NCBI GenBank assembly: GCA_038380795.1
Contig: CM076267.1
Coordinates: 16,041,501-16,105,500 of the forward strand
Reading direction: 5' to 3'
DNA length: 64,000 nt
Source of the DNA: Pyrocephalus nanus
Lineage: Eukaryota > Chordata > Aves > Passeriformes > Tyrannidae
Shown here: in pieces, positions 24,714 to 36,300 of the stretch
How positions within the stretch are numbered: position 1 is the first letter of the stretch
Layout: each line of letters begins with the position of its first letter
Position numbers and translations under genes: made by a program
The notes under the pieces: model-generated
What the model was told of the DNA's origin: nothing
What the model saw: the letters and a program-made list of their open reading frames with translations, nothing else
Databases searched by the model: none

Positions 24714-25080
24714 GGCAGCTGTGGGGGCGGCCCGAGGGCTGCATGTTTTAATATTCCTGCCCCTATTATTATTATTATTATTCCACTTTATCAGAGAGCA
24801 GCTGATGGCGAATAAATGGCAGCGGGACGGGCAGGGGACGGGCAGGGGCCGGGGGAGGCGGAGGAGGGGGGGAGTTTCCAGGCAACTCGCAGGGGCTCGG
24901 GGCCCCGGCTCCAGCAATTTCCTCCGCTGTAATTAAAGCGGGCGCAGCTCCCCCCTCCCACCCCTCCCCCCCCCCCCCCCCCCCCCGCTATCGGGCCCGA
25001 ATCAGACTTTAATCACGGCCGCGGGTTTCTATGGAGAGAGGCTCGGGCCGCTTCCTGCCTCTTCCGCCTCCTTAACTCTT
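24714..25080 (-). promoter_or_regulatory. FEV: FEV promoter region and 5'UTR
   Basis: CpG-rich sequence upstream of the FEV start. On the minus strand it carries two ETS cores (GGAA) 10 bp apart at 25,052-25,065 (GCGGAAGAGGCAGGAAGCG) and a further GGAAAT near 24,914. GATA-type motifs occur at 24,788-24,794 (CTGATAA) and 24,989-24,992. Pet-1 autoregulation through ETS sites and GATA factor input are known for this gene; occupancy here is inferred. An (ATT)n microsatellite (24,764-24,782) and a poly(C) run (24,966-24,986) lie inside. Confidence 0.6.
24966..24986. repeat. Poly(C)/poly(G) tract upstream of FEV
   Basis: Uninterrupted run of about 21 C on the plus strand, hence a G run on the FEV sense strand, within the promoter region. 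It may form a quadruplex; its true length is uncertain. Confidence 0.8.
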
Positions 25081-25219
25081 CGCAAACACTGCACTGCCAT
25101 CCCAGCTAGGAGCGGGCTCGGACACTGCCTGGAGACCGCCCGGGCCCGGCCTCCCACCACCATCTTGCTTTCTGACCCTCCGACCGGACAGCATCCTCTC
25201 GGCCCTCTGCATCTCACTG

Positions 25220-25275
25220 CACGGCATCGGCATCAGCAGAGGCATCGGCATCGGCATTGACATCATCCCACCAGC
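25220..25275. repeat. Degenerate GGCATC hexamer repeat
   Basis: Imperfect tandem repeat of GGCATC/AGCATC/GACATC units, about nine copies. Confidence 0.7.
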
Positions 25276-28200
25276 ATCAGGCTCTCTGAGCCACCTGTGC
25301 TGCCAGCCATGAGGGTCCATACCTGCCCCTTTCCCAGCTTCAACATCAGCAGCACAGTCTTGGGGGTCTCCTTGCAGTTCCCAGAGCCCTGGGATGGACC
25401 GTCTGGGTCCCTACCAGGTCTCTCCAGCTCTGGGACATTGGTGATGGGATTCCTTTGTGGTGCCGAGTTTCAGGGTGGGTAAGCGCACTGCCAGCAGTTG
25501 GTGGCACCAGGTTATACCACAGGTTTGCCACCTCCCTGTCTCCTCTGTGCCCCTCCGGACCGTCCCTGCCTCAGGGACAGTCAAGCCTGTGACCAGCCTT
25601 GTCCCAGTCTGTTGCTCACCTTTATTAAGTGAGCAACTGTAGAAGCTGTAAACTCAACACCCACCCAAAGCAGGATGGTCCTGTCTTCATCTGCTTGTCC
25701 TGGGCAGCCCTGGGTATTTTCTGAAGACAGGAAGGCAATTTCTGAAGAAATGTGCAATGGAGAAAGATGATCCCAGCTCCCCAGAGACATTTGGCCAGGT
25801 TTTTCCCTATCATACATGGCTTCAGCTGATATATGCAGTTGTGGGGTACTCTCACAGGCTCTGTCCCCCTGGTCAAGAGCAGACCCTCCACCAGGACCCC
25901 ACAGCTTGACACAGCCAGGCAGTGTGTCAGCAGCTCGCACCAGCTCTGCTCCATGAGTCCAGTGCTGTACAGCCAAGACCAAACCTCTCCTGTGGTGTTT
26001 CATTGATGTCTACTAACAGGACAAGCTCTTATGCAGGACTTAGATGAATTTCTTGAGAGCAATCATTGCCAGATATGAACCTAATGGAATCCAGAATACT
26101 GCTGTGCCAGACCCATGGTTATTATTAATACTGCAGCCAAAATGTGCCCTGCATAAAAAGGTGAACAATGCTCAGCTGGGCTGCCACAGCCCAACGAGGT
26201 GGGGTGGATGTCCAAAGTGTTTAGGAAACAGGGGATCCCATGGGTGCTGAGCAGGGCTCCAGGTGCTCCACCTCTTCTGCCCATCTCCATCAGGAACAAA
26301 GAGCAGATACTGGCAGGGGGAGACATGAGCAGAGACCATGGTGCTCCCCGAGCAATTCCCCACAAATCCTGTTGAGATGTAACAGCCCTTTAGAAGTTTC
26401 TGTTCTCCCAGCTTGTCCTCCGAGCTCCCCCAAACCCCACAGTGGGGTGTCCCAGCTCTGTAAAGCCCATCAGCTCTGGCTGCTCCCCCCATCCCTCTCC
26501 TCCCCAGACCTCCAAGTGCAACTTTCCCAGCAGTGGCTCTGCAGCCTCCCAGACTTGCTTTCGCTGCCTGAGTCACTGAAACAAACCGCAGGCAACGGAA
26601 AACAAGCCCCGGAGACAGCAGGGTGAGGTGGGGAGGGTGCCAGACCCGCCAAGCTGTTGTCTCCTGGCAGTCGGGGTGACTGTGATCTTCCTCCAGCAGA
26701 CCTGGATGGTGGAGGGCGTGGAGGGGTGGTCTGGGCTGAAGGACACCACATCAAGCCAGAATAGGGGCAGGGTGAAAGAGGCAGCTGAGATCAGGCTGAG
26801 AAGCAGGGTTAGGGCAGAGGGAGCTGGAGTGGGGGATGCTTTGGAGGGCAGTGGGGATGGGGATTCCTGGGTTACTGAGAAAGCCAGTGAGTGGTGAGGC
26901 TTAAAGTGGGTGGTGAGGGGACTGGGGCTTTTGGTGACCTGGGGGCAGAGGGGTGCAAAGGGGCAGGGAGTGTGAGGTCCCGGAGCTGGGGAGCTCTGTC
27001 TATGTGGAGCTTCTGGGGACCTGAGTGATGTGACCTCAGGTTCACGGGGGAGCTGGAGCAGACCCGGAGGATGGGGAAGGGAGAGTACATGAGAAATCCA
27101 GGGAACAGGGACCCATGTTCATGGATGAATAAGGAATTGGGCATTGGGTCTGTGGGGGATCTGGAAGATGAGAGTTCAGGTCTGTGGGGCTCCTGGGGAC
27201 AGAGCACCTAGCTGGCAGCAGCTGCAGGCCCCTCTGGCTGCAAGCAAGCAGCCTGCCCCCCACCACCCACCTCAGCACTCGCCCCCCTCGCCCCCCCCGG
27301 ATGGAGCAAGAAGGACCCCACACTTTGCAATGACCCCCACAGCCTGCCCCTACCCTCACCCAGTGCAGGCGCCCAGGAGAGCTTCACCTGTGAGCCGGCG
27401 TTGTGAAGTGGAGCCAAGCTGACGTGGCCCTGTGCTGGCTGCACCTGGCCAGGTGTGCCGGAATGTGTTTGTGCAGGGGGAGAGGCCGTGGGGCAGTGGC
27501 GGGGTGGGGCCAGCAGGGACATGGAGGGGACAGGGTAGAGCTGGGGGGTGTCCTGCAGCTGGGATGCCATGCAGAATGGGCACACACAGGTGCTGGGGCT
27601 TCTGTATGGCCAAACTGGGGTGCAAGAGGAAAAGGGACATACAGGGACACGCTTACGTGCACACTCATGTGTGTAGTTCATACACACACATACACATCCT
27701 GACACACATGCCAAGGCTGGGGGCTCTGCACAGACCTGACTGTGGGGTGTGCACACACTGACCCCAGCCCAGTTCAGCCCAGTGTTCCAGCACCCTTCTG
27801 GGACACCCCCTTCCCCAGAGTCAGACACCCTTTTAGCAGGGCGGGCACTGGGGAACCTAGGCATCTGAGCCACCCAGCAGTGTTCCACCATCCACCCATG
27901 TCCTGGGTGTGGGGAACACCTCGGGACCAGAGGCCTGTGCCTCAGGAGGGCTTTAGAGTGCTGATGGAAGAGGAGAAGGAGGAGGAAGGAATATCCAACA
28001 TGCAGGGAGAACCTAGGGACAGGGGGCCTGCACCTAGGAGGGTTTGGGGAGCTGGAGTTGAAGGAAGAGTAGAAGGAGGTTGGGAAAGGGTGCTGGCGGA
28101 GGAGGAGGAAGCTGGGTGGGGCTCCCGGTGTCCCAGAGCCGGATATTGGCACGGATGTGCTGGCGTGGCAGTGCTGGGGGAGGACACACACACCTGGATC

Positions 28201-28870
28201 CTAGGGGTTCTGGGAGCATCAAGCCAAGCCCCCTACCAGCTGTGGGACACTGCCCTGAGAACCTCCCTCCGCTGACCCCTGCACCACCCACCTTCCACCC
28301 CCAGCCCCTCTCTGCCAGTGCCCCCTGCCCTGACAAAACTGTGGTTACCCTGTTTGTGTGAATGTTCTGTCCCGTCCCCCCCACCCCTGCCCCAGATGAC
28401 CTTTGTGCTCTTCTTCCTTCCCAGGCCCACTGCAGGCAGGGACCTCCTTCTCTCTTCCAGAGAGAAGCAGGAGATGATGCAGAGGGAGGGGACCTTGAGT
28501 TCACAGACTTTGTAGCAATCACCTTCCCTAGCACTGATCCTGGGAGAAGAACTGAGGGCATGACACCTCTGGATGCCTCTTACCAGGACATAACCCTCCT
28601 GAATCCCCTCTCCCAGCTGCAGTCCTTTCTTTGCCCAGCAAGTTCACGTTTTCCCAGCCAGAGCATCACAGCATTAGAACTGTCCTGCATCCCCTCTACT
28701 CTTTGTGCGTGGACCAGAGGTGGGGTGCAGAGAGCTCAGCCCAGGCTGGAGGTGGCCACAGACCCAAAACCACCTGGAGAAGGGGAAAAACCACACTCCA
28801 CCCCTCAGAGGTCTTTCCAGTGTGGCAGCACCCTGGGAAGTAGAGCAGAGGCAGGAGCACCCTTTTTTTT
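25276..28870. other. Gene-free interval between FEV and CRYBA2
   Basis: No exon recognised. It includes G-rich repetitive sequence at about 26,700-27,200 and a CA-rich low-complexity patch at about 27,655-27,710. Open frames up to about 327 codons here (minus strand, 27,208-28,191) are low-complexity Pro/Ser/His-rich translations of the G-rich strand. Confidence 0.6.
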
Positions 28871-28880
28871 GACAAATGCC

Positions 28881-28886
28881 TTTATT
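28881..28886 (-). terminator. CRYBA2: CRYBA2 poly(A) signal (AATAAA)
   Basis: AATAAA on the minus strand only 66 bp beyond the CRYBA2 stop codon, implying a very short 3'UTR as is usual for crystallin mRNAs. Confidence 0.85.
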
Positions 28887-28952
28887 TGCTACCGGATAGA
28901 GGTCTATTGCACAGCAGCCTGGAGGCTGCAGGGCATTCAGCCCTGCCCCTGT

Positions 28953-29100
28953 TCAGTGCTGGACGCGGCGGATGGATTGGATCTGGTTGGTGTGGGCCTG
29001 GCTGCTGTATTCATTGTACTTCTTGAACTCGCCGTTCTGTCTGTCCCGCTCCAGCACGTACTGGTAGCCCCTGTATCCCGGGTACTGGTATGCCACCCAC
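28953..29100 (-). CDS. CRYBA2: CRYBA2 last exon (Greek key 4)
   Basis: Acceptor CCTTCAG followed by GTGGGTGGC; TGA stop at 28953-28955. Encodes the [19 protein letters not shown] motif and the C-terminus. Confidence 0.96.
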
Positions 29101-31327
29101 CTGAAGGCAGACCTCTGGCTCAGAGCCCCAGGCCAAATCCTCCCCTTGCCTTCCCTCCCTCCCCTCCCCTTTTCTTCTTTTCCCTCCCCTGCCCTCCCAT
29201 CCCAATCCCATCCCAACTGCATTCCATTGCTCTGCTTGCCCTGGGAGGAGAGGGAGAGAAAACACCCCATAGCTTGGATTTTCAAAGAAAAGGTGGTAGG
29301 AAGGCATCCCTTCTTTTTGGGGTCCCCCTTCTGCATCCTGGGGTTATGCAGGAGGGAGGTGCTTTGCCAAGCCCCTGCTCCCAGCCCCCCCAGCCCCCTG
29401 CCCTGCTGGCAGGACTCACGCTCCGGAGTTCACTTTGATGGATGCCACTTCCTTGTTGCCCCAGCCCATGGCTTGCAGCGAGGGGTAGTCGTCGCTCAGC
29501 TCAAACTTGTGCCCCTGGAAGTTCTCAGCCTCGTAGAGGATGACTTTGCTGTCATTGTGGTTCTGCAGAGGGTGATAGCTGGGGGTCAGCAGGGATGGGT
29601 TGGCTTGTGCAGAGGTAGGGGATGTGGCTTCAGAGTGACATGCATCAAGGCACTGTGAAAGGCCTGGGACCATGCCCAGCTTTGGTGCAAGGCACAGGGA
29701 TGTCCTTCAGCCTGTCACCCCCTCACCGGGACACCCCAGGGCTGCCCAGAAGATGCTGCTCTCATGTTCCTGTGGTCCCAATGCACAGCTACCAGTGAGG
29801 GTGACAGTGGCTACAACCCCTGAACCCACATGGGCTCCTACCCTCAGCATCCTCATGCTCTCCAGAGCTGCAGGAGGGTTCAGGGCAATGCATGCTGCTG
29901 AGACGGGTCTCTTTGGCTCTGTGGGGCCTTGCTGGATCCCGGACACCAAGGGGTTAATAGCTGGGACACTGAGCAATGCGCACTGTCCCCCGTGCCCAGC
30001 CCCCACAGGCATCTATCTGCACCGAGGAGCAGTCCTGCCAGTAAGGAGTGATCTTATCGCATCCCCTTTATTAAAGCCCGAACATATCTGCCTGGTTATT
30101 ATTAAAAGTTTGGGGGGGGTACCCCCCGCTCGGAGGCGCAGACGTGCCGCTGCTGCGAGCACCAGTGTCTCTGCAGATGGAGCGATAGAGCTGCGCCTGC
30201 CTGGGCACAGCTCAGTTACCCTGGGCAGGAGGGGGACGGACCCTGAACCCAGAGACACACTGCGGTCCTGCTGGCTCCTCTCTGTTCACCCCATCCCCGG
30301 GTATCAGGGCTGGGGGACAAGACCTGGGGAACTCAGTCTGAGAGGTGGATCCCTGAAGCACAAAGCAGAAGGAGCTGGGACAGTGTTTCAGCCTAAATTT
30401 TAGCTCTGAAAAGCATCTCAGGATCATTGCAGGGAGGTGGGAGCAGGTGGGTGCAGCTACTCCTCCACCTTACAAGCAGCTCCGTGTGCATTTCACCCCT
30501 CCATCCCGTGCCCCTGTAACTCATCCTTCAGTCTGTCGCTCCATGCTGGGCTGCCAGAAGGAGGCTCTGTCTGCCCCAAGCCCCCCACCATGGTTTCCCA
30601 AGTAACTCACTGCGCATTTGATGGGCCGGAAGGAGAGGAGATGCTCGGTCCGGTAGCCACTGTTCCCACTCCAGGCCTCCCACCGGGGATAGTCACCCTT
30701 CTCCAGGATAAACTGTTGCCCCTGGTACTCAGGGTACTCGAAGCCTACCCAGCTGGAGGGGAGAGGAGGAAAACCCTCAGGGATGCGTGACACAGCTCCC
30801 AAGGTCAGCCAGGGGTTGGCTTCTCCTTCCCATGTAGGGGACAGAGAAGTCCTGGCAGGTTATGGGTCTGTCCAGAGGTTGGGGTCCTTTCTAGCAGCAA
30901 ACGTCCCTTTTGAGAGCAGGATCCCTCTCCCCAGAGCCACTCCATTGCCTCCAAGGTGTGCCTTGGCTTGGCAGGGTTTCCCTGCTTAGCAGATGGGGAA
31001 ACTGAGGGATCACACAAGGAGTGCAAGCAGGAAGGTCTCACAATGAGTCTGTGTCAGAGCCGAGGAAGGACTAGGGTGTTTTGGCTCCCCAGCAGCTCCC
31101 AGCAGTCCCTTGGGTGCAGCGGGTTTGCTGGAGTGGGGTGTGCGAAGGGGCTCACAGGGCACTTACGGGCCAGACTCCACCTTGATGGAGCGGATCTTGC
31201 GGAAGCCACGCTCCATGATGCTGGGGCACTCCATGAGGAATTCGCAGCGCTTGCCCTGGAAGCTCTCCTCCTCCCACACCGTGATCTTGTACTGCCCCAG
31301 GGTGTCCATGGCTTCACTGCTGGTCAT
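28953..31327 (-). CDS. CRYBA2: Beta-crystallin A2 (4 coding exons)
   Basis: Join of 31167-31327, 30611-30752, 29420-29562 and 28953-29100 (minus strand), 594 nt, 197 residues, the usual length of beta-A2 crystallin. It is a structural lens protein of the beta/gamma superfamily, also detected in endocrine cells. All junctions are GT-AG with matching phases. Each coding exon carries one Greek-key motif, the classic beta-crystallin layout: motif 1 [16 protein letters not shown], motif 2 [20 protein letters not shown], motif 3 [20 protein letters not shown], motif 4 [19 protein letters not shown], ending QSIRRVQH. The N-terminal arm is short ([14 protein letters not shown]). The first ATG has a weak context (C at -3), while the in-frame ATG at codon 7 has GCCATGG, so a protein six residues shorter is possible. 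A separate 5'UTR exon lies upstream. Confidence 0.97.
29420..29562 (-). CDS. CRYBA2: CRYBA2 exon, Greek key 3
   Basis: Acceptor CCCTCTGCAG and donor GGAGC/GTGAGTCC. Starts with [17 protein letters not shown]. Confidence 0.96.
29990..30250. promoter_or_regulatory. Candidate intronic element in CRYBA2
   Basis: Lies in the intron between Greek-key exons 2 and 3. An AT-rich half (30,040-30,110, with GGTTATTATTAAAAG) abuts a CpG-rich half, joined by the perfect 14-bp palindrome GGGGGGTACCCCCC at 30,114-30,127. The composition differs from the rest of the intron. Function is inferred only. Confidence 0.3.
30611..30752 (-). CDS. CRYBA2: CRYBA2 exon, Greek key 2
   Basis: Acceptor CTCCCCTCCAG and donor GCGCA/GTGAGTTAC. 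Encodes [14 protein letters not shown] to RPIKCA. Confidence 0.96.
31167..31327 (-). CDS. CRYBA2: CRYBA2 first coding exon (N-arm and Greek key 1)
   Basis: ATG at 31325-31327; donor TGGCCC/GTAAGTGC. The exon itself begins about 12 bp further upstream after the acceptor CTCTGCCAGCAG, which is consistent with a separate 5'UTR exon. Confidence 0.95.
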
Positions 31328-31927
31328 ACGGGTCGCTCGGCTGCTGGCAGAGCCCCACGCGTCACCCCACGGCAGGTGTCCACCACCAGCCCCAGCCACC
31401 CTGCTGCCTGCCACTGAGTCTGGGGTGCCGGCGCTGCCGCCCTTACACATCCCATGCCACTGGCCCCTTGCCCTCCCAACCTGGTACGGGGGACATTTCC
31501 CTTCCCTTGATGGTAGGGTATCTCTGTCTAGTGAACCCCACATTGCAGGGAGAACTTGCGATGCCCCATTTTTCTGTGTAATGTACCCAGGACTGCCTCA
31601 GCTTTTCCTGCTCCCAAGCTCCCAGTGACGGCTCCAGGAGTTGACTGGATGCAGTGGCACTGTACCCGGTGCCGGGAGGTGGCAGTGACCCCCAACTCAG
31701 ACATGGGTGTGGGTGTAGCCGTGGGGCAGAGCAGCCCGGCTCTTTCATCCCTCCTGCCAGGGTCCCTCCTGTGCCCGCACAGGGCACCCCTGCTGTGCCA
31801 CGCAGCACCCCGCCACTTGCCCTTCCCCGCGGTGTGCGTTGGGTGGGGGGGCTTGGTGTGGGGGTGAAGGGAGCATGGCAGCGCCTGTGCAGTTGGGGGG
31901 CTTGGGGTCTCACAGCCTGGTACTTAC

Positions 31928-31967
31928 TTGGTCGGCAGGGCAGGGCACAGAGGCGAAGGTGGCGGTG
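31928..31967 (-). other. CRYBA2: CRYBA2 5'UTR exon 1 (approximate 5' end)
   Basis: The donor GACCAA/GTAAGTACC at 31,922-31,933 lies just downstream of the TATA box. The transcription start is placed about 30 bp after the TATA box, near 31,967. Beta-crystallin genes typically have such a short untranslated first exon. Confidence 0.7.
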
Positions 31968-31992
31968 CCGCCGCCGGCTTTTCCCCTCGCCC

Positions 31993-32049
31993 TTTATAGG
32001 CGGGCGCCGAAGTGCCGATGGTGCAGGCGGTCAGGGCGCTGTGTCAGCA
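31993..32049 (-). promoter_or_regulatory. CRYBA2: CRYBA2 core promoter: TATA box and Maf-type site
   Basis: On the minus strand CCTATAAAGG gives a clear TATA box at 31,993-31,998. About 40 bp upstream, 32,038-32,049 reads TGCTGACACAGC, a good half and partial second half of the Maf recognition element (TGCTGAC...CAGC). Large Maf proteins drive many lens crystallin promoters and islet genes, so this is a plausible activator site. Confidence 0.75.
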
Positions 32050-33351
32050 GGCAGGGGATGGGGGGGGACGGGGTGCGCATCCACCCCAGACTCCGGCTGT
32101 CCATTCCACTTAGGCAGTGTGGCGAGAGCGGCCCCCCCGCGCCCAGCAGGGCTGACAATGAAAGTGCTGGGCTGTGTTTGCGCAGGGGCTCAGGGCACAA
32201 TGGGCAAAGGGCCTGACGCGCCGCTTTCCTTTCTGCCCCCGGACAATGTCCCCGCTTGGCCCAGGGATTAGGGACCCAGCCTTTCCCAGGGCACCCGCAG
32301 CCTTTGCCAGGGTTTAGGTTGGTGGGAAGGAGGTGCCAGGGCGAAGCGGGGATTTGCCCGTAGGGAGCTGAGGGGCACAGATATCCTTACACTGGGACAC
32401 AGGGCTCACATTGGGGCTGCTTCTGCCCCGCTGCCTGGGGCTCTGCCACCAGGGCTCTCCCTCCTCCGGCCAGGCTCTGCCTTGCACGTCCTGAGCTGGC
32501 AAGGGAGGGATTCAGTTTGCACTACTGGTAGGGCTGCATGTGGGGTGGGAGAAGGCTAGGGTGAGCGAGAGGAGTGAAGAAGGTGCTGGAACAGGCACTA
32601 CTAGGTCCATCCATGCTCTGCAATGCTCTGCAGAGGTTCCTGTTGACTCTAGACTAGATACTAATGGACCTCGATTACCTGATCCTCACTTGTAATGCCC
32701 CAGGCATGTCCTCTGGCTTGACAAAGGGCTCCCTGTGCTCCCTGTTCACCTCCCAGTCAGGCAGGGGACACCATGCACAGCAGAAGGGGACCAGCTTTGA
32801 GACAGAGCTGTGTCCTTTACCTGGTCAGCAGAGCCAGCCCTAACTGGAACTGCATCCGGACATGCAGATATCCCCAGTGCCTCCTACCAGGACCTGGGCT
32901 GGATAAGGCCAACACAGGCTGGAAAAGAAGAGGGGTGCCCTGCCAAGCTGTGAAATCCTGGGTCTCTTGGCAGCAGTGTTTCTTGCAGCATCCCTGCACA
33001 GTCTGTGGTGAGGCCAGGCACTCCTCACCTTCAGCTGGACAGGTGCCATGCTGGCCTCTGGGCAAGGGCTTGCCCAGAGCACCCCAAACCTTCCTGTGAA
33101 AACCTCAGCCATTCTGGGGTCCTGAGGATGAGGTCAGTACCCCAAGAGACCCCAGCATTGCCAGTGATGGAGAATGCAGCGTGGGCAGCTGGGGGTGGTG
33201 TCAGCAAGAAGGGGGGACTAGGGGGTGTCAGCAAGGACAGGCTGGGGGCAGGACTCGTGGGTCCTCTTCATGACCCCCCGACTGCTCGACGGCATCCCGG
33301 GCAGCTTTTCCTCGCCTGCTCGGTGAAGGGCCGCGCCGATGCCTGCGGGAC

Positions 33352-33366
33352 CCAGCAGAGGGTGCA
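33352..33366 (+). promoter_or_regulatory. Candidate CTCF site
   Basis: CCAGCAGAGGGTGCA matches the CTCF core well except at one strongly preferred position (T for C) and the last base. A second, weaker, oppositely oriented match lies at 33,686-33,700. Confidence 0.4.
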
Positions 33367-36300
33367 GCCTAGCAGCGGTTGGAGCTGGCTCCAGCTCAAG
33401 ACATTCGTGGCCCTTGGCCGGGGACAGGCGCTGGAGAGGGGACCCTCAGCTTGCGTCGCCCTGGGTGCTCGTAGCAGGGAGGGGGAGACCCTCTGGGAGC
33501 TCTCTAGGGAAGCAGAAGATGGAGGGAAGGATGTGGATGGTCTCCGGAGAAGGAAGAGCATCCCGGTGCAGCCCAGTGGCCTGGGGATATCTCTCAAAGT
33601 GCTGGAGGACAGGTCTGGGCAGAGTTTAGGGAGGCCATCACCCTGGAGAAGGTGGGGCAAGATCCAGAGCTAGTGCACTGCAGGGTCACCCCCTGCTGCC
33701 ACCACTTCCCTGAGCTGTGTGAGCAGAGGTGTGGGGCATTGTTTAGTCTGGGGTGCTGTGGGGTGCAGGGGTATATTACAGAGCCCCAGAACATGGGACA
33801 CCAGAGGACATGTGGGCTGTTATGGGCTGTGTGTATGGGGTGTGAGGAGCACTGCATGGTGTCCTACAGGATCTATGGGGTGCTTGTGGTGTACCATTAG
33901 GAGCATGCAACTAGCTCAGTAATCCTCTTTGGATAAAAAAGTACCGGAGGGAGTAGGGGGTGTGTGTGCAGAACAGAAACAGATGCAGATTATGCCCCTT
34001 CCTTGCTACTCTGCATGTCCCACTCACTGGGATGTGCTTCACCCTCTGCTTGGTGCATTCAGGACAGCCGCATGGGAGTAACAGGCACATTAGTGGATCA
34101 GCGGGGTCTTCCATGAGGAGCCCTCCCCCACTGCTCCCCAGAGTGCTGATGCAGCCTGTCGTCCCTGGGGCATCTTTCCGCTCCTTGGGGCAGTCTCTGT
34201 CATCCACCAGCATCCCCATGGCTAGGTCACCTGCCAGCCCCCAGCCACACCTGTCCAGCCAGGGACAGGGGCAAGGGGAGGCTGGTGAGTGGACAGGCAG
34301 CAACTCTGCTCAAGGGCAGCTGCTAATACTGGCTGTGGAGCTGGTTAGCGCTCGCCCAGGGCCTCCTGCATAGGCTAATTTAATAAGGGCCCCTCATTGC
34401 TCCCGGCTCAGCCTGTTCCCTGTGCTAGCAAAACAGATCGGGTTTCTCCATGCCACCGGGCACAGCACGGCAGCTGAGGCGGCAGCCTGGGGGCACAGTG
34501 GGAGCACAGGGTCACCCAAGTGCTGCATGTTAAGCCTACACTATGCAGCCACAGTACCTAGCTGTGGGGTTGGACCCCGTGCTTTGTGCAGGCACTGGCC
34601 CCAGGACAGTGCACAGCCCGGGGAGCTGAGCAGCATGATAGGCAGCCATTAGGGAGGTGAGGCAGGTCCTGCCTGGGAATCCTGATGCTAGTGCCACATC
34701 TGGGACTCATGGCAGCACACCGTCATTCCCACTGTTGTTATGAGTATCTGGGCTAGCTGACCAAGGCAGCACAGCAGTGTGTAGTCCTGCATCTGGCTGA
34801 CACCGTGACCCCCACAAGGCCTGCTAGCTTCTGTCTTTCTTCTCAACCCTGCTGGGGGCTGGACTGCCACCCCAGGGGGCTGGAGATCTGTGGGCTGGGC
34901 CGACCAGGAGCAGATGGAGCTGGTGCCGGCCCCTGTTTGTCTTTCTCCCAGTTGCCTGGTGCTCTATTTGTTCTGGGGATGGCTTCCTGCAGCCAGGGCC
35001 AAAACAGGTGGCTTTTATTTGCAGGGTCTGGCTGATTAGATCGGGGCAGTGTGTTGTTACCCCACACAGCCCCACTGCTCTTTTTTCCTCACCTTTCTCC
35101 CCCAGCCTCATTTCCCTGGGAAATCATCCTCCTTGGCAAGAATGCAAACACCCCATTCCCTCCCCAGTCTTTGGGGACTGCTCTGAACATGGCCACACTA
35201 AGATTTGTTAATCCCAGCCAAAACCCCTACTTCCGTCTGCTGGCTCCTCAAATCCCAGAGCAGAGAGGCTTGCTGGGATCTCCAGTGCCACTTGTCTCCT
35301 CCTGAATCTTTGCTGAGCACACAGGACACACGTGTGCAGGCTTTCACCTGCCACAGAAGCCTCCTTGCACAGGGATCCCTGGCACACGCCAGCCACCTCA
35401 CACACACGTGTCTCCTGTGCACCCAGCAATCCCATCCATGCAGCCGGAAACTCCCGGGACTGCAAGAGCCTGGCAGATGTTGCTGGGATTAGCTCCCACA
35501 CAGGCATACACGTACACCGTGGGCTGCCAGCTGTTCCTTGCCTGGAGAAGTCCCAGGTACTTAGGCAGAGCTAGGCAGGTACCCGCTGTAGCTCCTGCTG
35601 AACCCAGGGCAGGATGAGAGGTAGAGGAACCCACTGGGGACCGAGATGATGACTGGTCTCTGGGTACTGTCATCAATGGCCAGAGCAGGGATATGGTGGA
35701 GGGCAGAGCAAGTGGAACACAATGCAAGGGATACCCATACGTTCTCACTCACAGCTGAATCTTGCAAGGTGATTCTCCATGCAGCACACCTAATCTCAGC
35801 TTCAGCTATCCCCAGGCACCCATGACCCTCAGCCAGCCACCACTGCCCCACTGAGACTGGCTCTCCAGACCTGCCCACCTGCTGCCCCCACTGGCACCCT
35901 GGCCACTTCAAGTACGCTGCTTACCCCCTCCCTGTGGGACCACGGGTGCCCACTCTTCCCTGTGGCACCCACAGCTCCAGAGATGCACCTGTAACAACCT
36001 GCCAAGGATACTCCCAGGGACACGTGTTCACCCTGTGCCACCTATCCATGACCTGATCCTGGCTGCCCCCAGCACGGGGGTGTGCTCAGTCCCCAACTCT
36101 GCCAGCCTTGCTCAGTCCCCAGGAACTGCCAAGGGAGCTGTGGCCTCACCTGCCTGCTCTCCACTGTTCCCATGGGGAATAATCCTACCTGAAGGTCAGG
36201 AAGGCTCCGCCAGCTGCTCACCTCCTGCCTGTGGATTAAAGCCTGAGTGTGAGCAGGTGGCAACTGCTGCCTCCCTAGGCTGGCCCAGCCCTGGTATGGG

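Noticed and set aside
23616..24744. Long minus-strand open frames (276 and 352 codons) over FEV intron 1
   Set aside because: They are translations of the GGAT/GGAA repeat (Pro/Ser/His/Phe-rich) and overlap each other in different frames.
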